Origin: Synechococcus sp. CCY 9618
GTDB lineage: Bacteria > Cyanobacteriota > Cyanobacteriia > PCC-6307 > Cyanobiaceae
Assembly (NCBI RefSeq): GCF_019038415.1
Contig: NZ_JAFKRG010000043.1
Location: 1-64,000, forward strand
Reading direction: 5' to 3'
DNA: 64,000 nucleotides
In this document: positions 59,972 to 64,000 of the stretch, in pieces
How positions within the stretch are numbered: position 1 is the first letter of the stretch
Layout: each line of letters begins with the position of its first letter
Position numbers and translations under genes: made by a program
The notes under the pieces: model-generated
The model's database searches: none
Told to the model about the DNA's origin: nothing
The model's input: the letters and a program-made list of their open reading frames with translations, nothing else

Positions 59972-61156
59972 ATGACCCAGCTCGAGACCCGCACCGAGCC
60001 GATGGTGGTCAACTTCGGCCCCCATCACCCGTCGATGCACGGCGTGCTGCGGCTGGTGGTGACCCTCGACGGCGAGGACGTGATCGACTGCGAGCCCGTG
60101 ATCGGCTACCTCCACCGCGGCATGGAGAAGATCGCCGAGAACCGCACCAACGTGATGTTCGTGCCCTACGTGAGCCGCTGGGACTACGCGGCGGGCATGT
60201 TCAACGAAGCGATCACGGTGAATGCCCCCGAGAAGCTGGCCGACGTGCCCGTGCCGAAGCGGGCCAGCTACATCCGGGTGCTGATGCTGGAACTCAACCG
60301 CATCGCCAACCATCTGCTCTGGCTCGGCCCCTTCCTGGCCGATGTGGGCGCCCAGACCCCCTTCTTCTACATCTTCCGCGAGCGGGAGATGATCTACGAC
60401 CTGTGGGAAGCGGCCACGGGCCAGCGGCTGATCAATAACAACTACTTCCGCATCGGCGGGGTGGCGGTCGATCTTCCCTACGGCTGGCTGGAGAAGTGCG
60501 CCGACTTCTGCGACTGGTTCGGCCCAAAGATCGACGAATACGAGAAATTGATCACCAACAACCCCATCTTCCGCAAGCGGATTGAGGGGCTGGGGGTGAT
60601 CGGCAAGGAGCAGGCGATCAACTGGAGCCTCTCCGGCCCCATGCTGCGGGCCTCCGGCGTGCCCTGGGATCTGCGCAAGGTCGACCACTACGAGTGCTAC
60701 GACGACTTCGAGTGGTCGGTGGCCTGGGCGAAGGAGGGCGACTGCTACGCCCGCTACCGGGTGCGGATCGAGGAGATGCGCCAGTCCCTGAAGATCCTGC
60801 GCCAGGCCGTCACCATGATTCCCGGCGGCCCCACCGAAAACCTCGAGGCCCGGCGCATGGCCGAAGGCAAGAAAAGCGAGTGGTACGACTTCGACTACCA
60901 GTACATCGCCAAGAAGGTGGCGCCCACCTTCAAGATTCCTGATGGTGAGCTCTACTGCCGGGTGGAATCGGGCAAGGGCGAACTGGGCGTGTTCATCATG
61001 GGCAAAAATGACGTGACGCCCTGGCGCTGGAAGATCCGTGCCGCCGATTTCAACAACCTCCAGATTCTGCCCCACATCCTCAAAGGGGCCAAGGTGGCCG
61101 ACATCATGGCCATCCTGGGCTCGATCGACGTGATCATGGGATCGGTGGACCGGTGA
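59972..61156 (+). CDS. ndhH: NDH-1 subunit H (49 kDa type)
   Basis: Forms the plastoquinone-binding pocket with NdhK. 394 residues beginning [26 protein letters not shown]. The [10 protein letters not shown] histidines, [20 protein letters not shown], and the C-terminal [12 protein letters not shown] are diagnostic. Its stop overlaps the GTG of the DUF2752 gene by 4 bp. Confidence 0.97.
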   Translation: MTQLETRTEPMVVNFGPHHPSMHGVLRLVVTLDGEDVIDCEPVIGYLHRGMEKIAENRTNVMFVPYVSRWDYAAGMFNEAITVNAPEKLADVPVPKRASYIRVLMLELNRIANHLLWLGPFLADVGAQTPFFYIFREREMIYDLWEAATGQRLINNNYFRIGGVAVDLPYGWLEKCADFCDWFGPKIDEYEKLITNNPIFRKRIEGLGVIGKEQAINWSLSGPMLRASGVPWDLRKVDHYECYDDFEWSVAWAKEGDCYARYRVRIEEMRQSLKILRQAVTMIPGGPTENLEARRMAEGKKSEWYDFDYQYIAKKVAPTFKIPDGELYCRVESGKGELGVFIMGKNDVTPWRWKIRAADFNNLQILPHILKGAKVADIMAILGSIDVIMGSVDR

Positions 61157-61566
61157 AGGCCGCCGGCCGGCGCTGGGCTCGCCGGCTCGGGAGCTGCGGC
61201 CTGCTCCTGCCGGCCGGTGTCACTACCCTGCTGGTGCTGAAGGGCCTGCATCCGGGCCTGCCGGGCCTGAGCTGTCCCCTGCGGGCCCTCACGGGAATCC
61301 CCTGCCCCACCTGCTACCTGACCCGGGCCACGGCGGCAAGCCTGGTGGGTCGCTTCGACGACGCCGTGGCCCTGCACGCCTTCGGGCCCGTGGTCGCGGC
61401 CGGCCTCGTGGTCTGGTCGCTGCTGGCCCTGCGCACCGGGCGGCTGGTGCCCCGGATCCTGCGGGGCCGGCACCTGGTGGTTGTGGGCGTGCTGCTGCTG
61501 CTCTACTGGGCCGGGCGGATGGGGCTGACCTACGGCATCGGCCTGCAGGCGTTTCCGCTCAGCTGA
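61153..61566 (+). CDS. DUF2752 membrane protein
   Basis: 137 residues from a GTG inside the ndhH stop. Three or four helices, with the family motif region [39 protein letters not shown], including the CPxC pair (PCPTC). The family is widespread and uncharacterised. Translational coupling to ndhH suggests a role linked to NDH-1 amount or assembly, but this is inference. Confidence 0.8.
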   Translation: MKAAGRRWARRLGSCGLLLPAGVTTLLVLKGLHPGLPGLSCPLRALTGIPCPTCYLTRATAASLVGRFDDAVALHAFGPVVAAGLVVWSLLALRTGRLVPRILRGRHLVVVGVLLLLYWAGRMGLTYGIGLQAFPLS

Positions 61567-61758
61567 GGACGTGGCAGGCACGGCCAGGACCGTTCTTGCC
61601 GCTGATCGTGGGTGGCCTCCCTGTCGGTGCCACCGCCCAGCGGGTCTGCGCAGCTCGTCAACCAACTCCGTTGTGGCCGCGGTGGTGGCAGCCACAGAAC
61701 CGGATCCCGGCCTCAGACTCGCCATGACGGACTTCTCCTCCTGCAGCGAGCGTCTAGT
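61567..61758. other. Spacer between DUF2752 and the desaturase gene
   Basis: 192 bp without a supported gene. It holds a weak GGTGGC/GCCACC inverted repeat near 61611-61634 and a TAGTGT hexamer (61755-61760) that overlaps the proposed desaturase GTG, so the true promoter is unclear. Confidence 0.3.
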
Positions 61759-62640
61759 GTGAACTTCTCTTTACAGAAGTTCCCCCTGGAAAGCGGTCGA
61801 GTTCGATTTCTTCTCTATGCCACGGGGCCGATCTTCATCCTGGTATCGCACCTCGGTTGCCTGCTGTTGCTGGTCACCGGACTGAGCCTGGCGGCCGCGG
61901 GCTGGGCTCTAGCGCTCTATCTGATCAGGATGCTGGCCACCACCGCGATCTATCACCGCCTGATCACCCATGGCAGCTACCGGGCGCCGAGGCTGGTGCA
62001 CTGGATCGGTTCCCTGGTGGGGGCCTCGGCGGGGCAGATGGGACCGAGCTGGTGGAAGGCCCATCACCTGGCCCACCATCGCCATGTGGACACCGACCTC
62101 GATCCTCATTCACCCTTGAAGCCCCAGGCGGGTCTGGGGGGGGTCTGGCGCTCGCAGGCGGGCTGGCTGCTGGCGCCCTCGTTCTTCCCGGAGCGGTTGC
62201 CCGCCGATGTGGAGGCCGATCCTGTGCTCAGGCTGATCGATCGCCTGCATTTCGTGCCCCTGCTGGCCCTGGGCGGGCTGTCCTATCTCCTCGGGGGCCC
62301 CGAGTGGCTGGCGGCCTTCTTCCTCAGCACCACCCTGCTCTTCCACGGCGTGGCCACGGTGAATTCCCTGGCCCACATCGCCGGTGAGCGGCCATTCATG
62401 ACCAACGACATGAGCCGCAACAACGGCTGGGTTGCGCTGATCACCCTCGGTGAGGGCTGGCACAACCTGCATCACGCCTTCCAGTGGTCGGTGCGGCAGG
62501 GTTACGGGGTGCGAGGGGGCCGCATCAGGCAGTTACCCGATCCCACCTACGTCTTCATCCGCGGCCTCGAGCGCCTGGGCTGGGCCGATCGGCTGCGCCT
62601 GCCGGCGACGGAGGATCTGCTGGAGCGGGCACGCCCTTGA
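61759..62640 (+). CDS. Membrane fatty-acid desaturase (DesC/delta-9 type)
   Basis: Introduces a double bond into acyl chains of membrane lipids using a di-iron centre. 293 residues from a GTG at 61759. The histidine boxes are HRLITH, HLAHHRH and HNLHH (in EGWHNLHHAF), with NSLAH between. The hydrophobic segments and box spacing fit acyl-lipid/acyl-CoA delta-9 desaturases. The start is uncertain because no in-frame ATG lies near; the frame is open upstream to 61612. Confidence 0.85.
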   Translation: MNFSLQKFPLESGRVRFLLYATGPIFILVSHLGCLLLLVTGLSLAAAGWALALYLIRMLATTAIYHRLITHGSYRAPRLVHWIGSLVGASAGQMGPSWWKAHHLAHHRHVDTDLDPHSPLKPQAGLGGVWRSQAGWLLAPSFFPERLPADVEADPVLRLIDRLHFVPLLALGGLSYLLGGPEWLAAFFLSTTLLFHGVATVNSLAHIAGERPFMTNDMSRNNGWVALITLGEGWHNLHHAFQWSVRQGYGVRGGRIRQLPDPTYVFIRGLERLGWADRLRLPATEDLLERARP

Positions 62641-62651
62641 GTCGGCGACAC

Positions 62652-63341
62652 TCAGCTGAGCACCCCCCGGTGGTAGGCGGCGTTCTGGATGTAGAACGTG
62701 GCCACCGGCACCGCCACCAGGGTGGCCAGGCCGCAGGTGCAGAGGGCCACCACCAGCACCAGCAGCCAGGCAGCCAGTTCGATCGCGGCGAATCGGCGCC
62801 CCTGCGGCGAGCCGTAGACCGCCTGGAAGGAGCTGGAGAAGGCCTCGGTGATCGGCAGATCGGTGAGGAACACCTTGTTGACGTACACGGGCATCACCAG
62901 GGTGACGGCGATCCCTGGCAGGATGCAGAGCACCAGACCCACCGCCGCCACGAGCGAGAACAGTGCACCGGCCAGCAGGTAGCGGGAGGGCCGCAGCATC
63001 AGGGCCCGGAACGCCGCTTCTGGGCCGATCGTCTCACCGCTGACGTAGTGCATGGCAGGCACCGCCACGAACAGCACCCCCACCAGATTGGAGAGGATGG
63101 TGAAGGGCAGTTGGACCAGATGTCCCAGCATCGCGGCCAAGCCGCCGGCGGCTTCCGCACTGCCCCCACCGCTGTTGGCCAGGCCCACACCCAGCACGGT
63201 CAGTGCCAGGGAGGCCACGAAGCCGATGGCGGCGATGAGGATCGTGACGACCCAGATCAGCAGAATGGTGGGGATGTGGGCCAGGAAGGCATCCCAGGCC
63301 CTTGTGATGCTGGGCGGCTCGTAGGCGATGGCGGCGGCCAA
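62652..63341 (-). CDS. Polytopic membrane protein (DUF-type, YciC-like topology)
   Basis: 229 residues if a TTG at 63341 is used. A short soluble start (YEPPSITRAWDAFLAHIPTIL) is followed by about five helices and a conserved-looking VYVNKVFLTDLPITEAFSSSFQAVYG. It recalls the membrane protein at 57.6 kb in pattern (soluble lead, then helices around an Ala/Leu-rich core). Function unknown. A TAGGTT hexamer 23 nt before the TTG supports this start; no ATG or GTG lies between. Confidence 0.6.
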   Translation of the reverse strand: MAAAIAYEPPSITRAWDAFLAHIPTILLIWVVTILIAAIGFVASLALTVLGVGLANSGGGSAEAAGGLAAMLGHLVQLPFTILSNLVGVLFVAVPAMHYVSGETIGPEAAFRALMLRPSRYLLAGALFSLVAAVGLVLCILPGIAVTLVMPVYVNKVFLTDLPITEAFSSSFQAVYGSPQGRRFAAIELAAWLLVLVVALCTCGLATLVAVPVATFYIQNAAYHRGVLS

Positions 63342-63364
63342 GGTACGGGGTCCGTAGTGAGCGG

Positions 63365-63370
63365 AACCTA
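63365..63370 (-). promoter_or_regulatory. Candidate minus 10 box of the 62.7 kb membrane protein gene
   Basis: TAGGTT on the minus strand within CCTAGGTT, 23 nt before the TTG at 63341. Confidence 0.4.
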
Positions 63371-63442
63371 GGTGCACTCCGGAGTGCCAGCAACGATGCC
63401 AGCATGGGCCGAGGGCCGCAGCGACGGCGCCACCGAGGTCCC

Positions 63443-63913
63443 ATGCCCCCTGCCGAGCCAGCGTCCTCCCCTCCGGTCGCCCGGCGGGATGACTGGCTGC
63501 TCCTTTGCCGGACGGTCCGCTTCGGCGAGACGGATGCCGCCGGCGTGATGCACTTTCACCAGTTGCTGCACTGGTGCCACGTGGCCTACGAGGAGAGCCT
63601 GGAGCGGTTCGGTGTGGCCTCGGACACGGTCTTTCCAACCCCGGGCCGGACCCTGGCCGTCGCCCTGCCGATCGTGCACGCCAGCGCCGACTACCTGCGG
63701 CCGCTGGTCTGCGGCGATCCCCTGGCGATCGAACTGCAGCCCAGGCCGCTGGATGGCAGCAGTTTCGAGGTGCGCTACCGCTTCTGCCGGGAAGGGATCG
63801 AGGCGGCCAGGGGCCTGACCCGGCACGTGGCGATCGAGACGGCAAGCCGGCGACGCACGACGCTGCCTGACGCCATCAGCCAGTGGCTGGGGGCCAGCCA
63901 GGCCGCTGCCTGA
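63443..63913 (+). CDS. 1,4-dihydroxy-2-naphthoyl-CoA hydrolase-like thioesterase
   Basis: Hotdog-fold thioesterase of the phylloquinone (photosystem I quinone) pathway. 156 residues from the ATG at 63443. The catalytic region RFGETDAAGVMHFHQLLHWCHVAYEESLERFG matches the R-F-x-D/E-T-D-x-x-G motif of the cyanobacterial enzyme described from Synechocystis slr0204. It is convergent with whatever gene ends at 63918. A general acyl-CoA thioesterase cannot be fully excluded. Confidence 0.8.
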   Translation: MPPAEPASSPPVARRDDWLLLCRTVRFGETDAAGVMHFHQLLHWCHVAYEESLERFGVASDTVFPTPGRTLAVALPIVHASADYLRPLVCGDPLAIELQPRPLDGSSFEVRYRFCREGIEAARGLTRHVAIETASRRRTTLPDAISQWLGASQAAA

Positions 63914-63917
63914 GCCC

Positions 63918-64000
63918 TCAGCGCCCGGCGAGCTCCGCCGCAGGCCGTTCCTGGGGCGCCACCAACGCAGATGGGTTCGGCTGCTGCAGCGCCTCGGGCT
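63918..64000 (-). CDS. Possible C-terminus of a minus-strand gene (runs off the window)
   Basis: A frame read on the minus strand ends PSALVAPQERPAAELAGR then TGA at 63920-63918, 4 bp after the thioesterase stop. The 27 residues are consistent with a variable C-terminal tail, but no family can be named. Supported only by position and an uninterrupted frame. Confidence 0.3.
   Translation of the reverse strand, partial: PEALQQPNPSALVAPQERPAAELAGR

Overview
The window looks like chromosome of a high-GC picocyanobacterium (Synechococcus/Cyanobium type). The evidence is gene content: the start of psbD, ycf3, ycf34, ycf29, rpaA, rpaB, pedR, rbcR, chlM, phytoene synthase and phytoene desaturase, eight subunits of photosynthetic NDH-1 and a DHNA-CoA hydrolase. 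No phage, transposase, integrase, CRISPR array or rRNA operon was seen. Nearly all of it is tightly packed core genome; the only clearly accessory stretches are at about 25.6-26.8 kb, 42.9-46.1 kb and 53.6-54.0 kb.

Layout. 0-2.4 kb: psbD (edge), UPF0367 protein, ECF-type ATPase, tRNA-Asn, rpaA. 2.4-6.4 kb (minus): holB, tmk and a copper P-type ATPase, divergent from ycf3. 7-16.4 kb: radA (minus), then rpaB-plsX-fabH-fabD-plsC, a YdcF-like protein, tsaB-ycf34 and cca. 16.4-20.3 kb: RRM protein, alpha/beta hydrolase, crtB-crtP. 20.5-28.5 kb: ndhM-DUF3172, rbcR, NnrU protein, ndhF, two decayed sugar genes, ndhD. 28.6-34.1 kb: LapA-like protein, scpA, sugar nucleotidyltransferase, metF, pedR, CYTH protein, nadK. 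34.1-38.2 kb (minus): gltA, then ndhA-I-G-E. 38.3-42.8 kb: sixA, DUF3352, rhodanese, hrcA-Anbu. 42.9-46.1 kb: two polytopic membrane proteins that look AT-richer by eye. 46.2-53.5 kb: trpB, eIF1-like factor, DUF362, cysC, AI-2E-type permease, purE, nagA, chlM. 53.6-64 kb: acyltransferase remnant, pseudouridine synthase, ycf29, cysteine desulfurase, membrane proteins, rsmH, ndhH-DUF2752, fatty-acid desaturase and DHNA-CoA hydrolase.

Together the genes cover cyclic/respiratory electron flow (NDH-1), carotenoid, chlorophyll and phylloquinone synthesis, fatty-acid and phospholipid synthesis, and five regulators related to families that couple light or redox state to transcription (RpaA, RpaB, RbcR, PedR, Ycf29).

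The most interesting signals are: (i) a TANNNT hexamer, often TAGG-type, about 21-38 nt upstream of many start codons, which also helps choose starts; (ii) 14-16 bp tandem duplications lying over stop codons; (iii) two gene remnants with internal deletions (GT4/ChbG between ndhF and ndhD, and an acyltransferase-SGNH gene); (iv) uncharacterised membrane proteins translationally coupled to ndhM and ndhH. I did not find a convincing wholly new multi-gene system.
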